Shown here: one piece after another, positions 1 to 14,100 of the stretch
Position numbering within the stretch: position 1 is the stretch's first letter
Layout of the letters: each line of letters opens with the position of its first letter
From: Acanthaster planci
Lineage: Eukaryota; Echinodermata; Asteroidea; Valvatida; Acanthasteridae
DNA length: 64,000 bases
Reading direction: 5' to 3'
NCBI RefSeq assembly: GCF_001949145.1
Contig: NW_019091362.1
Coordinates: forward strand, 9,254,323-9,318,322
The notes under the pieces: generated by a model
Told to the model about the DNA's origin: nothing
Seen by the model: only the letters and a program-made list of their open reading frames with translations
The model's database searches: none
Position numbers and translations under genes: made by a program

Positions 1-93
1 CAGGTGTTCAACAATCAAAATCTCACGAGTTTTCTGTGTGTTCCTGTAAAACCCTGACGAGGAGGTGGTGTGTGATCCTGTTCTGGGAACAGT

Positions 94-151
94 GTTCTTG
101 AGTCGGGTTCCCGCCTTTCGAGCGCGAGAACAAGAAACCCGCGTCAAGAAC
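94..151. repeat. Inverted repeat, 16-base arms
   Basis: Arms 94-109 and 136-151 (GTTCTTGAGTCGGGTT against its complement) match at 14 of 16 positions. It is a short hairpin of unknown role at the left end of the window. Nothing coding was seen in 1-1035. Confidence 0.5.
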
Positions 152-296
152 AGGCCGCCTTAACTCGACCCCAATGTACTTGAGGGGGTGTGAAGTTACA
201 TGTACTGTAGTTACTTATTCCTCTGTTCGACAGTCAATGTTAAACAAGTAACCATTTGATATTCAACATTGAATAAGTACCTGTTTGATTAGATAC

Positions 297-376
297 GTAA
301 ACAGGGCTCAGTGAATACTCCTCCCATCATATACACTGTACATACAACAGAGGAGTATTCATTGGGCCCTGTTTAC
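297..376. repeat. Inverted repeat, 26-base arms
   Basis: Arms 297-322 and 351-376 pair with two mismatches around a 28-base loop. The outer word GTAAACAGGGC may mark the ends of a small fold-back or MITE-like element. No open reading frame lies inside. Confidence 0.7.
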
Positions 377-1035
377 AGGTCTACAGTTTGATATCTGGCG
401 AGCGACAGGATGCACACTCCTGGAAAACAGTGGAGTGCAAAAGGGACAAAAATAAGCTGCACCACCTTCATTTGAGGGCTTGTTTGAGCCCGAAAAACCT
501 CATGCCACAGGTTGGTAGTTGACATGGTTGAGGAGAACAATGAAATCAGCTTCAGTGTAATCGGTAATCTTGATGCAGGGCATGGGGTTTGGGGTATTTC
601 ATTTTGATTTGAGAAAAAGTTTGGTGTGATATGTTCACTTTCTTACTCTAGTTGGCAAGCGAAGAACTCCACCAACAAGACTTCAGTCAAAGCCGTTTTA
701 ACCATGGAAAACTAGGTTGCCCTGTTTGAAATGGATGCAGAGGGGTCATTAAAGAGAACAGAAACCCTTTGACAGTAATTTAACCAGGGGCATGGGCTTG
801 ATGTATATTATTTCGATTGACTAAAATAGCTTTGATGAAAACAGCAGGTATAACTGACCGTTTTGATCATTGATTTCAGGTCTGGGAATTACGATGTCAT
901 GCCTCTTTGCATCAGTGGGAAAGAGGTGGAAAGGACTTTGGTGTTCAGATTTCTTGTTGTTTTATTTCAAATTCTTTTGTACATGTATATGTATTTTAAG
1001 AAATTTGGGATGAAGTATTAAACGACATTCTCAGT

Positions 1036-1275
1036 ATGATTTATCATACTGTAACTGAAAGCATTCTTACATTGTCTATCACCGTCTGGTATGGTAACAC
1101 TAATTTGGACCTGAAAAGTAAACTGGCTCGTGTAGTTGCTACTGCTTCCAGGATAATGGGTGCTGGAATGAATCCAATCGAGGAGATCTATAGGCTGTGA
1201 ACACTTCAGCGAGCTCGTGCAATACCTACAGATGACTCCTGCAAATGCAGGCTAACAAACCACTGCATGGGAAAA
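1036..1275 (+). pseudogene. Non-LTR (LINE) reverse transcriptase C-terminal remnant
   Basis: In one frame, starting near 1050, the translation reads TVTESILTLSITVWYGN, then KSKLARVVATASRIMG, then NPIEEIYR, a TGA at 1198-1200, and QRARAIPTDD. This is the pattern found at the end of CR1/Rex-type retrotransposon reverse transcriptases (SILTFCITVWFGN ... ASKIIG ... IYxxRxxRRAxxI). The in-frame stop, and the lack of any upstream polymerase core here, show a decayed 5'-truncated fragment. It lies about 0.75 kb upstream of ACAD11 exon 1. Confidence 0.75.
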
Positions 1276-2015
1276 TTAGTGATACTGTCCATGTACATGT
1301 ATGGAATTCTTTCTTACCCAGCTGACTTGTTTTTTTGTTTCATAGTTGCCAATTCAAGACGAACATGTACACGTACAGATACATGTGCAATTACTAACAC
1401 TGGGAGGAGATAATACTTCTGTCCTTACCTTTTAGTGATTGTTTCTGTGTGTTATTTTGGTGTATTTATCACTAAAAGTTAACAAAAAATAATGAATGTT
1501 AATAAAATAGTGACAAATGTTAGGTTCTGAAATGCATATTCTTAAAACCAATTTAATTGGATTCATTAATAAATATTTGTGTTTCGCGTACATGTACTGT
1601 ACATTTACTGTACATTGTACATGCACAGGGTACAATGGGAGCAAGTCTCAAATAAGGGCCTGATTTACCCTTGCCGCATTGGCAAATTTCAAGATGTCAT
1701 TATAGGGTCACTAGGGTTGGCCAGCCAAGGTTACCCAATTTCTAAAGCGTACATGTACCCACGAAGGCCCAGATAATGGATCCCTGACCTCCTCTTCAAC
1801 CTGTACACAAACATGTTATTAATTTGGTTTTTCATCTCTGACATAGACATTTCGTCATGTTGATCCTTATCCCCAGCATGACCAAGCATTCCCACATGTA
1901 CTCTCTTGTCTTTGTCAATGCAATCAAATGCAAAATATTTTAATTCTTTTCACCCTAGTTCTTCACACCTGTTTATGTTGCCATTGCAAGTGGTTGCTTA
2001 CCAAAGAAAGCAGAC

Positions 2016-2140
2016 ATGGAGGACACGAGTGAGGTTAGAAAACAGCATCGTTTTGATGAGCAAAAACTACATTCGTTTTTGATGAGAAAGGTGCCAGGAT
2101 TTCCTCAGAGTTCTACCCAGCTTCAAGTGCGGCAGTTTAC
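2016..2140 (+). CDS. ACAD11: ACAD11 coding exon 1 (residues 1-42)
   Basis: Start chosen at the ATG at 2016. The text after it ([13 protein letters not shown]) aligns with the QHKFDSKSL region near the N-terminus of vertebrate ACAD11. The donor is GTAAGT at 2141 and the exon ends in phase 2. The frame stays open upstream to a pyrimidine-rich acceptor ending at 1958, so the transcribed exon probably starts at 1959 and carries 5' UTR. A slightly earlier start in another exon cannot be excluded. Confidence 0.85.
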
Positions 2141-5100
2141 GTAAGTAAAGCTTGAAAGCATTGTTTCGGTCTATGGATTGTAAGTCTAATTTGAAAGAGC
2201 AGTTGAAAAAGTAAGCGCTAGTCTGCCAAATGTCAAGGAGCTTTTGAGCAGGAAAAATGGCTCAGGAGATTTTTGTGCTCAGCAAAAATGAGCAGGGAAC
2301 CAACCTGATGTAATGTACTTTGCACGGCACTTGCCTGGTAATCTGTTTTTACTGAGATATGTTTTCTTTGCCGAATGAAACAGTGCTGACCTTTTCAGGA
2401 CAAATGAAAAGGAAAAAATCTGATGTGGGCTGAAGGTACAAAGTCTTTGTGAAGTTACCTTGTCTGGCTATCAAGTATTGGCACTGATCACCTACAGATA
2501 ATAGCCATGTGTGCAGAGATCTGTCTTTTGTACTGTTTCATTGACACAGGGGTAAAAATTCCAACTGTTTAATCTTTCCACTGTTCACACATGGACTTTT
2601 GATCAAGGTTTTATAAGCTACGTGCACATGCAGCCCAGTAAGGAAGAACATTAATGCGCATCGGGTAGCCACCAGTGTCAAATAACGTTATTTAAAAAAT
2701 TGTCAGCAAAATAGGGAAGTGGCTTCCCTTTGCTCTTGAGAAGTATGTTTCCCTTTTAGTTTGAAAAGATTAGTTTTTAGGCCTTTTGACAGGTTTTATG
2801 TGCTTTTTTTATTAGACAAAGAAAACGCTTTGCACGAAAGGTTCTTACCTGTAGCTTAACATACATGTATTCTGTCCATCATTACTGGAGGTTGTTTTTA
2901 AGGCAAAAGAAAAAAATGCATCTGTTTTGGGTGTTAACAGGTCTGGTCAGTCCAACCCTACTTTCTACCTATCCAAGGATGGGTGTGAGTATGTGATGCG
3001 TAAGAAGCCGCCAGGCAGGTTGCTGAAAGGAGCTCACCAGGTACCTCTCGTTAAAATACATCATCCTCGAAGTTAAAATCGATCTAGTGATCTGGAATTA
3101 CAACAAACATCCAGACGTTATGTAAAATTCCAAATTGCAGGTGATTGTTTGGAACTGACTGGACAGGTTGGTTCACATTTTCAAACATGTACTGTCAATG
3201 GAGTGTGTAAATTGTGCAAACCTGATAACAGCAAGTGGAGCTGAGTGAAAGATAAGAGCTGTGATGTTTGTTGTGCAGAATAAATTTACTCATTTTGAAG
3301 GCCTGTCCTCTAGTGGCTTTAATACATGTACTTTAACTTTATTATCAAGGACTATGTGCAATAATAAGATAAGTTGGTACATATATGGTACCCTATGTAT
3401 CACTGTACAAGGTCAACAACACAGCACAACATGTACATGCCCTTCAGCCTACTGATGGTGAGGAACTCCCCTTGAGTTTGACTGATCTCAGGAGATGCCT
3501 TTATTGTGGTAGCACCACACTCCTGGGCACAAGTTTGCCTTGAGGTGAATCTTGTGGCAAAATGAAGTCACAGCATCCTAGAGGTCAAATAAGGACTCCT
3601 ACAATGTGTACATGTACATGTGTGACCCACGAGTGAGCGTACACGTTATGCTTTTGCAGCAGTGCCTTTTCATTCAGGTGGCTGGACCTGTCTGAAGGGC
3701 TAAATTGCTTGGCCAGTAGAGAATTTTAAATGGTACAAGTTCCAGTCTGACTAATTACATACGTTTTTCTATCCAAAATATGTCTCCAAGTGCATCTAGC
3801 CAATTTTCCCTCACAGTTCGTGTGATGCTTACATGAAAATGTTGATCACCTGAATCCATGGCTTCATTTGCATTCCTGCAAGCCATTTGTAGTATGTTTT
3901 AAATCCACATACCACATGTAGATGTAATCACATGTAACTGGATAACTCATGGCATTGTGTCTGAAACATATACGTGTAATATTTCTTTGCTGTTGGTAGG
4001 TTGACCGTGAATTTCGAGTCCAGCAGGCCCTACACAAAGCCAATTTCCCAGTGCCAACACCTTTGGCTTACTGCAGTGATGAGTCTGTTATTGGCACTGA
4101 CTTCTATGTTATGTCTTTTGTGAAGGTTTGTTTTCAACGTAGACTGTGTACATGTTGCACTTCTAGTGGTAACAGAGGGAGATTGGGCTTACTTTTAAAT
4201 ACTATAATCAACAACCCTATGGATTTGTGACCATTGAGACGAAACTTTGTCATATTTACACAAACAACTGTTCCAATATACATGTTTGTCCTACAGGACA
4301 CTGTTGCTTTGTAATGAAGTGCCCTCTCTGGTTTACATTCCGAATTCATGAAGCAAAAATCAGATATTGAAAATGTCACCCCAAACATGATCAGCGAAAA
4401 GACAAGATGGGGTGTAGAACCTGTATTGTGCCACATCGTAACATTGAGTATCAATGCCATAGCCGTCTCGTTTCGTTGATCTGGAAAATAATTTGTTGCT
4501 TCACGGCAGTCCATTGTTAAGTAAACAGTAGTAGGCTCTGTAGAGATAGAACATGATTGTCAAGTAACAATATCTGTGTGTTCTGCTTTTAAAGGGTCGG
4601 ATATTCCGAGATGTCACCCTGCCTGACAAGAGTCCAGCTGAACGTAAGGAGATCTACGATGCTCTGAATGCTACGCTGGCCCATCTGCATAGTTTGGACT
4701 GGAGACAGCTAGGTCTGCAGGACTTTGGGAAGGAAGGCAACTATTGTAGACGCCAGGTAAAAAGATGCGAGACCTGCTACAGAAACACTAAGTCAGTTTA
4801 CACACGTCAAATTTAAACCTCTGTCCATTTGAAATGGAATGGAGGACAGATTCACCCAGATTTTGGTTTTGTTAACTTGTGCTTGTTTGATAGCTGAAAT
4901 GTCATACAAATGTTCATTTTGTATTCCTTTAAGAAGTCTGATAGTTTTCATCTTTCTCTTAGTTACGGGCAATGTACATCTATTTCTCAAATGGTATTTC
5001 TCCAAAAAGGCTTTTCTAACTTAAAAGAAAAATAGCATGAAACAGGCATAGCGTAGGATATTATGGCACGTAATGAACAGCTGCTAAAAAACTGTTTCAT

Positions 5101-8100
5101 GTTGGTCTTGACCTCAGGTAAACACTTGGGGGAGGCAGTTTAGGGGTGCCACCAAGCTAGCCTCCTTACCAGACAATCCAGCTGCCGAGCAGCTTCTGCA
5201 GTGGTTGGTGGATAACCAACCAATACTTGAGGAAAAGACTACCATTGTCCATGGAGACTTCAGGCTGGACAACATCATATTCCACCCAACACTGGTAAGG
5301 AATTCTTCCATATTTATTTTCATACTAATTATGTAAAAGTTGATTACAGTTACTATTCCAATGGGAGAGAACTTTCTGAACTTGTTTAACTCAGCAATAG
5401 GATTACTAACCTGTGGCCATGTGAATGCCATATCCCGAACAGTCCTCAATCCTTCACCTTTTGGAGGGCTGAGGACTGTTAGGATTAACTACTTTGCGCC
5501 GGTGGCATTTATCAATGTTAATGATGCTGGGATGGGATAATTATCATTTTTTCTGTTTTCAAAATTCTTTAAAATTCATATCTTCATTTATTGGACACTT
5601 ACACCCACACGAAGGACTGTCTGGTTTCTACCCTAACCTTACAGACAACATCTGTTGATGCCTGAGTATTTCAGCCAGGCCTGTTGCCATGTAAAAAGAG
5701 CCCAGATTTTGCGGTGTTACATATTTTTTTTTGTTCACGAAACTGGCACAGTGTGCTGCTGACCTCTTTTCAATAGGGGTCAGATTAGCATGCAGTGGTA
5801 CTGTGTGATCAGGCACTTTTGTGCCTGGTGGTAATCCGCTCGTGCTGAATGCCCCAAACCGTGGTAAACTGTTTCAAAACAAGGCTGGATTATCTCCACT
5901 ATTAAGAGTGAAAAAACGTTCGTAATTCCCAGCAGTCTGGTCTTTTGTTACGAGTATGGCCTTTTGTGACAAGGCCCAGTTCCCTTTGTCCGATTTTGGA
6001 GACCCCGGCCACACGTATAAAGAATACGTGTCCGAAACTGGAATCCCCGTGGGCAAGTGGTTAAACAGGAAATCGCCTGCCTTCATAGCAGCAAAATACC
6101 TTGCTCTAAGACAAATATATTTCTTGTTTGAATGGGAAACCACTATTAAAATTCTCGCCATCTTACAAACCACAGTACTTGCAATTGTTATACAAATAAA
6201 GGTAATGGAGAAGGAAATTTGTGAATTATTTTGAATTGTACGAATTGAGCATAGCACTGAATACTTCTTGAATTGACAGGGAATTCAGTCATCAGTGTCC
6301 TGACCACTGTTTTTGCAGAACACTTTATTTTCAGGCAGCTGCCATGTCTCTCCTGGATCAACGAGTACATAGTCACCATACCTTTGTCCTTTTATTTCAG
6401 CCCAAGGTGTTAGCTGTCTTAGACTGGGAGCTATCAACTCTCGGGGAGCCACTGACCGACGTTGCATATGTTTGCATGCTGTATCACTACCCGCACAATA
6501 TGCCTATTCATCTTACGAACCCTAAGCGTGAGTATCTAGTTCATTTGGTCATACCTCAGTCTGGATACTGTCCATTGATTGGCCCAGAACAATCACATGA
6601 CAGGGCGATCTATCTGCATATCACACTCACTGTGAGATTTCTCATTCTGCCAATAGTGTGTGCACATGCACGCGCACGTGCAAGCGACAGAAGAGCTTCG
6701 GGAATTTCGAGAGCGAACATTATTGTTTGTGTCACATTCTAGCTACTATGTGACCCACTCTACAAAAACGTGTCACATGTCGCCAGGGCCACTTTCGAGT
6801 TAAAAAACAGAGATGCCACTTTTCCGATTTTAATCAGAAATCCGACTTTTTGGTATTTTTTCCCCTAATCCGATTTTTTACATTTTCCCCTTCGGTGTTT
6901 TTAACATTGACAGAATTAAATAAAGAAGAAAAGACTGGAAGCAAATCTATGATGCGCATGTTACAAGTGCATGTACAAGTGCGCGACTGGGTACTTAATC
7001 TTGAGCGCAGTCGTCAGTATAGAATGCTTACGTCAGTCATTGTGGCGCGAAATACGAAGGACAGCGTTGAGTGGTGTTGTCAGTGACTGGAAATAAGTTG
7101 AAATATTGACGTTTAACGCGTACTAGCTCAATGTATGCTCATGCCTCATGTGCGGTGCATGAACGTGCACAACGGACGTACATTATACTGTACGTTGGAT
7201 GATTAACACGCGTTGATCGACTTCATGTTCGAGGGCCAAAAAAATGCAGCATCTAATTGTCAACAGAAACGAGGATCTTCATGATATTGAAAGAGATGTC
7301 AAGGACAAATTTCAGTGGAGATGGCTCGAAGAAAAGGATAACAATCAGAGCGTGAAATTACGGTTGGACATCGGACATTTTCCGACTCCGAGCACTTACT
7401 GTGCTTGTCCGAACAAAATAAAAAATGCTCGGACAAATTGTCCGACCAACATGTCAATAACAACTCTTAAAATATCGACACGGTATTTGGGATTATGGCG
7501 TCCGATTTATTATTAGATTTGTGTTAGAATTACGCCCAAGACATTAATCAGGCTGATCACTCATCACCAGCCCATGTCACCTAGCGCCACTCACAGACAT
7601 GAAATCGCCCTTACAATTCTTTGGGCGCTGTCCCAGTGGTGGAAAACACGTGTGCGAAACTCTATGCATTAAACGTAGCTGCTCTGGTTCCCGCCGCGCA
7701 GCACCCATGAAAAAGAATGCGTCACGCAAATGTAGCAATCAGTACCAGTCTGTACTGTACGTGTACTGAATGTACTGTACATAACCACTCTTCATCAGCC
7801 GTACGCGTCAGGCCGGAAAGACATCGATTGCTATGTTGCAAGAAGTTTTCTGCAAGTTAATTCACAGAACTTGGTCTCTTATTTATGTATGTATTTTCCG
7901 TGTTTACATGTATGAGAAATTTGAGGTTGTTACGCTCACTTTAGCGCCCGCTGGTCTAGATGCATCACACATGCTTACCACGCGATACACAGACATTGTT
8001 GGCCAGTTTGCCATCGTGATTGCCTGAATTGTTGGTAATTTTCTTGTGAATTGCCGTATGTAGAAATTTTTACAAAGATTAAGACAGGTGTTCTTCACTT

Positions 8101-11100
8101 TTTGAGATACTTTTGGAAGATTTCCTCTCTACTGATGCCATTCAATCAGCACAAAATTGCCCCCAAACAAAAAAAATGTTCCGACCTACCGATCAGATTT
8201 TTGAGAGGCACCCACAGCATTACACGTATTTTTTTGGCCTAATAAAAGACTGCATGATGTATGCAGTAGGCCTTAGTTACATAAATCTTTGGCAAGTGTT
8301 GATCCAATTCAATCAAGCAAAATTAAAAACGTACGTATATTTTTGAGTAAAAAACAGCAGGCTGGCCTACATGTAGGCTGCAACTTATTTCTGTGATCGA
8401 CCAGCGATGATCAAGAAAGAACTTTTGGTTTTTATAGGTGACTACACCCAGATGCACGTTGTGTACATGTACATGCACGCAGACCCATGCATTAATACGT
8501 ATAAAACCAACATCGTGCGAAGCGCTTTGGATATGTTGATTTTCAGATTTTTTTTGGGCATCTCTGAAAAAAGGCCTTTGAGAGAATCTTGCAGAGTTTT
8601 TAAGCAAGAGGAATCCTCGACATTTAACATAGGTCAGTAAAACGTGCGTTGTCATCATACCAAACGGAGCGACCCATCAAAACAAAGAGCTCAAATTCCT
8701 CAATCTAATACAAAGTAAAACTCAAAAGTGGCTCGGGTGAGTTGGAACTCATTTTGCAGAGCGGGTCACAAATGTGTATGGTTGTAAATGTTCCAAATAA
8801 TAGTGGATTGTTTAAGCGAGACTGGTACGTTTGCCTTCACTGAGCCTCTCAATGTCTCCCATTCAGTTCATCCCATTCAAAATGTTTTGGAGTGGAGTCC
8901 CTGATGTAAATTTCATCTTTAATTTGAAGCTAGAATCTTGTTTTTACTTGGTTTCAATGTAGCAACCTCACCGGGCATAAGCATTCCTGTTGCTCTCATA
9001 ACATGATAGTCAAACTTGTCTTTCAAGCCACATTAAATACTAGTACGTCTTTGGTTAACTTCATTCTGTGAAAACAAAGATAATAGTGCCCTAGTTAAGT
9101 ATGGGATATCCACATCAGATATGTGGCAAAAACACTAAACACAATGAAGCCAATTTAATGATCTTGCTGTTTGTTTATTCTCATTTGCATGTTCCCACCA
9201 CAGAGGATAAATTTTCTGAACTGAAGCGCATTCGCGGTATCCCAAGTGAAGCAGATTTTGTCAGGGCTTACTGCCAGCGTTGCGTTCAGCCCTACCCTGT
9301 GCCTCATTGGCAATTCTATCTAGCCCTTTGTCTCTTCAAGATGGCTTCCATTTGTCAAGTAAGACATATGGCCGTTATATTCTCTTAGCTGCTGCTTTTC
9401 ATCACAGCACTCAGGTGGCAAAAAGAAGCCAGATGCAAGCTCACTGTTTGTGGAATAGTGCAAACAATTTAGAAACCAAAATCACTAACCCCAACAGTGT
9501 TGTGTGTTTGAAACATGTCAGACATTATCAAATATTAATCATAAATGAATACTTCTATTCATGAGAAGTTTTGACGTGACTTTTTTAATGGAGTTTTGCA
9601 TGTGAGGAAGATGTAAGTTTCAATATTTGCCCTTCTCTGACATAGTTTTGATGGCTAGTCTGCGGAAAACGCTGTCAAATAGCTTTGGAGAAACAATTTG
9701 CAAGCTTCTTTTGGAGTCACTTATATACCCACAATTTCTACCTTACCAGTGTAAAACCAATTAAAAGAACTAATCTTTTTTTTTAAATGGTTTTTATTAT
9801 TTTCTTTTTTTCAGGGAGTCTACTGTCGTGCCCTCCTCGGTAATGCGAGCTCTCAATTTGCGAGTAATTATAAGGAGATTGTGGAATTGATGCTTAGCCT
9901 GGGACTGGATCAGACAAAACGGTAGTTAGTCATACTTCAGTTGACCTTCCTTTCTTGGTATGTTCAATAAAAGAATTGTTTCCAAAGCCAAGGAAACAAG
10001 TAATTAATCTCAAGTTTGTTTGAAGGTGACACCAGTTATTTCTGGGGGTTGGGGCTGCACACATACGCAGTGTCTCTCTGGTAGATTTTCTTGGAGTAAA
10101 CTTATTTGCTGAGAATGTGTGTTAAGAATCAAGCAAGTCTGTTCCAATTGGCTCATCAGGCCAGTGTGTACATGTATGTCTGGTTTCCAGAGTTGTAGGC
10201 TCTAGTCACTTGACTTGGAATCGAGCCGGACTCGAGTCACTATTTTTGTGACTTGACTTGTAACTATCAGTTTTTTATTGTGACTTGACTTGGACTTGCA
10301 AAAAATGAGTTGTGACTTGATTTGGACTTGCGCATTATGATTTGTTACCAACGCAAGTCAGAAAACTATTCAATCCAACCTATTACAGTTTTAAACTAGG
10401 CCTATCAACGTACCCTTTGCGTTCTTAAAATAATCATCGTAAGACTTCGTTTGGCTGACAACTTCTACTTTGGTCTTGTTTGCCCAAGGACTTGTCTGAA
10501 TCACATGGCTGTTGTAGTCTTGCACATTATATTGTTTGGCAGTGCTTTTGCTTTTCATTGTTTTTCCCCTAACTTTCTGGGGAGCGAATCAACAGCTTCG
10601 TGTCAGCCTTATATTAAGTTATTCCTATCAGTGCATGACAATGTCACTCAGCCTAAAATTTAAACCAAAAATGGCATCCTGGTCTCGAAGGCTGAACATT
10701 TCAGCGTAAAATGCTGCATTTAGGTGGTTGTAACACGCCTTCAAGATACACTAATCGATTACATGTATTTTTATGACAACTACCCATATGCAGACATGGC
10801 TGAGACTTGCGAAAATTGACTTGTGACTTGACTTGGACTTGCAAAAATTGACTGGCTACCACCTCTGCTTGTTTCCTCGGCTTGATATGACCAAGAATGT
10901 ATAGGATGTCAGTCACAGGTTGCTCCCCAGCTGTGCCAGTACCATTATAATAATTATGCTCCTGGGTGGAGAGAAGTTGCTTGCCCAAGGCCACAGCTTA
11001 CGGCCAGCAGCTTGATTCAAACCCCTGACCCTCTAGTCAGGAGTCACAAACTTCAACCACTTTGCCACCTCAACCACTTCATTATGAATAATGGTACTTC

Positions 11101-14100
11101 CGTCAATAAGAGGCACACCGCACAGATGATATCCCACAGTTATGATGAGACCTACATGTACCAGTTATCATCAAGGATTACAGATCTCATGACATGTGAA
11201 TGACACTTTGGTTTATACAGGTTGCTCAGCGTTGCCGGCAGTCCGACATCCTCCATAATTCTTGAGATGAAGCCAATACTGGAATCTCAACCGATATCAG
11301 AGAGGGCAAGTCAGATCCTGCAGAAAGTCAAAGACTTTGTCAAGAATGAGATCCTCCCTGTTGAAAAAGTAAGTGGAAATCATTACATGCATGTGCTGTG
11401 GATGCAGCATTCAGTCATATTTATCCCAGCCGTTACACTTGTACATATACATTTAGGTTAGGAAGTTTGAATATTCCATTAAGTGTACCTTAGTACAGTG
11501 TTGTAATCAAAGCCGTCCCGTGTTAATCAGTTGGTCAGTCATAAGTTATCCAGTCTCATCGTGAGTTGCCAGCTATTTCAGCAGACTTTGGCAGTGGTAT
11601 TCTCTTACGTTTGTTGGCATTGTTCGTCCTCCATTAGTGAATTAGCCTTACTCAATCTAAATGTTTTAAGCGACATTGTAAATATATGAAAGGGAGGCAT
11701 AAAACCCTAAATGGGCTGGTACCACCCCATTTGACAGATTTCATTGTATTGTACAGATTTAGGGAACATGATCAAGAATAAGGTCTGTTGTCTTGTGACT
11801 GCCTGAATCCTAATTCTACCAGATCCATCAAAATGTATCTGGAGATATAGGAGGATTTTTCCATGATCGAGGAAGGTAAAGTTTAGCCACTGTTACCTTA
11901 CATGTATCTCAGAGCTTGATATCCCCCAGTGCACGAAACAGCAGAGAATTTTCAAGGAATCAAGAAGATTTGTGGTAAAAGATGCCCGAGGAATGAGGGT
12001 TGATGAGTTTTTACCCTGTATCTCCCAGAAATATCTGGAGCAAGTGCAGAGTGGTGATACCATCTGGTGTGTGCCGCCTATCATGGAGGAACTCAAGGCC
12101 AAAGCCAAGGCCCAGGGCCTCTGGAACCTGTTCCTGCCGGGTGTGAGTGGTCTGACTCAGCTAGAGTATGCCTTCATGGCCGAGGCAATGGGGCAGACCT
12201 TCATAGGCTCAGAACCCTTCAACTGCAGTGCTCCAGGTTAATGTGGACTCTGTTTCACCTCATACACACGAGTCAAACATGCTCCTTTTGTTAAGACGAG
12301 TTCTGTATCTGACCACCACGTACATGTACAAGTCGCCAAACCAGGTTAATTTGGACACTGGTTTACCTCATTCACACTTATTGGTCAAGCATGCTCCTTT
12401 TGTTGAGAAGAGACTTGTGTGTGACCACCAAACACAACAAATTTCACCTCAGCTTGTATTTTTATTGCGAGTAAGTCCATTCAGCTTGCAAAAATTCAAA
12501 CAGTCTGAGGAAAAGTTGTTTGTACATTAGTAAGTCCAAATTTTAAAAGTGGTTGGCTTTTATGGAGCTCCAGAATTGTGTTACCCAGATACAGAACACT
12601 TTCCCTTCAGTTGGACAGTTTCCACACAGCGGCATTACTGTGTAATGGGAAGAGAAGGAAACAGGACCTCTCTAAGCTATTGACTATTGACTTTAAGGCT
12701 GTTAAAAGTACTGAAGCGTTTTGGAGCATATAGCAAAACAGGTGTAAAGCTGTCAGGATGAGGGTTAACGGTACTAACGATGCCTGTTCTGACTTCATTT
12801 ATGTCTTAGACACTGGCAACATGGAGGTCTTGCACTTGTATGGGAGCCCTGAACAGAAGAGGACCTGGCTTCAGCCTTTGCTGGATGGGACGATGCGCTC
12901 CTGCTACTGTATGACAGGTAAGGGAGTGGAATATTGAGAATTCAAACCTAGAACTTTGTGAAGGGAGTGGAATATTGAGAATTCAAGCCTAGAACTTTGT
13001 GGATGGCACAGGAAACTATCTGTCAGACAATTTCACAAAATGATGCATAAATGAAACCATGCGTAAGCTTTAAGCAGCTAGTTTGTTGCAGAGCTGTGCA
13101 AGACACTGATAATAAGTATTCCTGTGGCTGCCCAGAATTTCAGTAGAAATCTTGACTGAGGACAGTCTCAGCAAATGAGCATTTTAAAAGCAAAGCTCCA
13201 TATTTCTAGCAAATTTAAGATCCGGGGGGAGTCCATATATGGCAAGCTGTCCTATAAATACTTCAGAATCTAAAGTCAAGTCTTGTACCAAAACTGGAAC
13301 ATGAAATCAAATTTGAACTTAATCCTTGTGCAGTGAAGCATTTGGTTTTTGTCTTGCACCCAGACTTAACTTCAGAAACTGCTCCAGGAGAATTTCGGTT
13401 TTAAAAGGAGCACTCAGAGTTGTGGCTTTCCACCACAGACAACCTAAACTAAACCCTCATTGGATTATTTCTCTGTACAGAACCAGACGTTGCTTCGAGT
13501 GATGCTACCAATATGGAATGTTTGGTTGTGCGAGACGGGGACAGCTATGTCATCAATGGCAGGAAATGGTGGAGCAGTGGTGAGTCATTACAGTACTGCA
13601 GGTTGCCAGTCTTTTTTCAGTCTTTGATCGGGGATAAAGGGATCTTGCAAGGTGTATTTAACCTACTTTGTAACATCGATCTCCTCTGAAAAACAGGCCG
13701 AGGAAGAAACTGACAGGGATGGCCAGCCCTGCCAACTCCCCCCCCCATCCCTTGAAAACTATTATTTATGCTACTGGTTCACTAGATATCTGATTTGATT
13801 GTATCGTTCAAAGGTGCTGGGGATCCCCGTTGCAAGGTAGCCATCTTGATGGGATTGACTCCTAACAAAGATAAATCCAGGTTTGTTTTCCAAGTTGAAG
13901 ACTTATATGTTTAGAGGCTGCCAAACAGTGTTTGTCATCATCATTCACCGTTTTTCAAGTTAACTCCACGTATCTGTGTTTTTAGTTTTTAATTTTATTG
14001 TATTTCCTTCATGAATTATTGAAATATCGTCATCTGCTCTGCGCAGGAACAAGAGACATTGTGGTCCTACGTAGCAAGGATTGTGGGAACTCACCACGTG

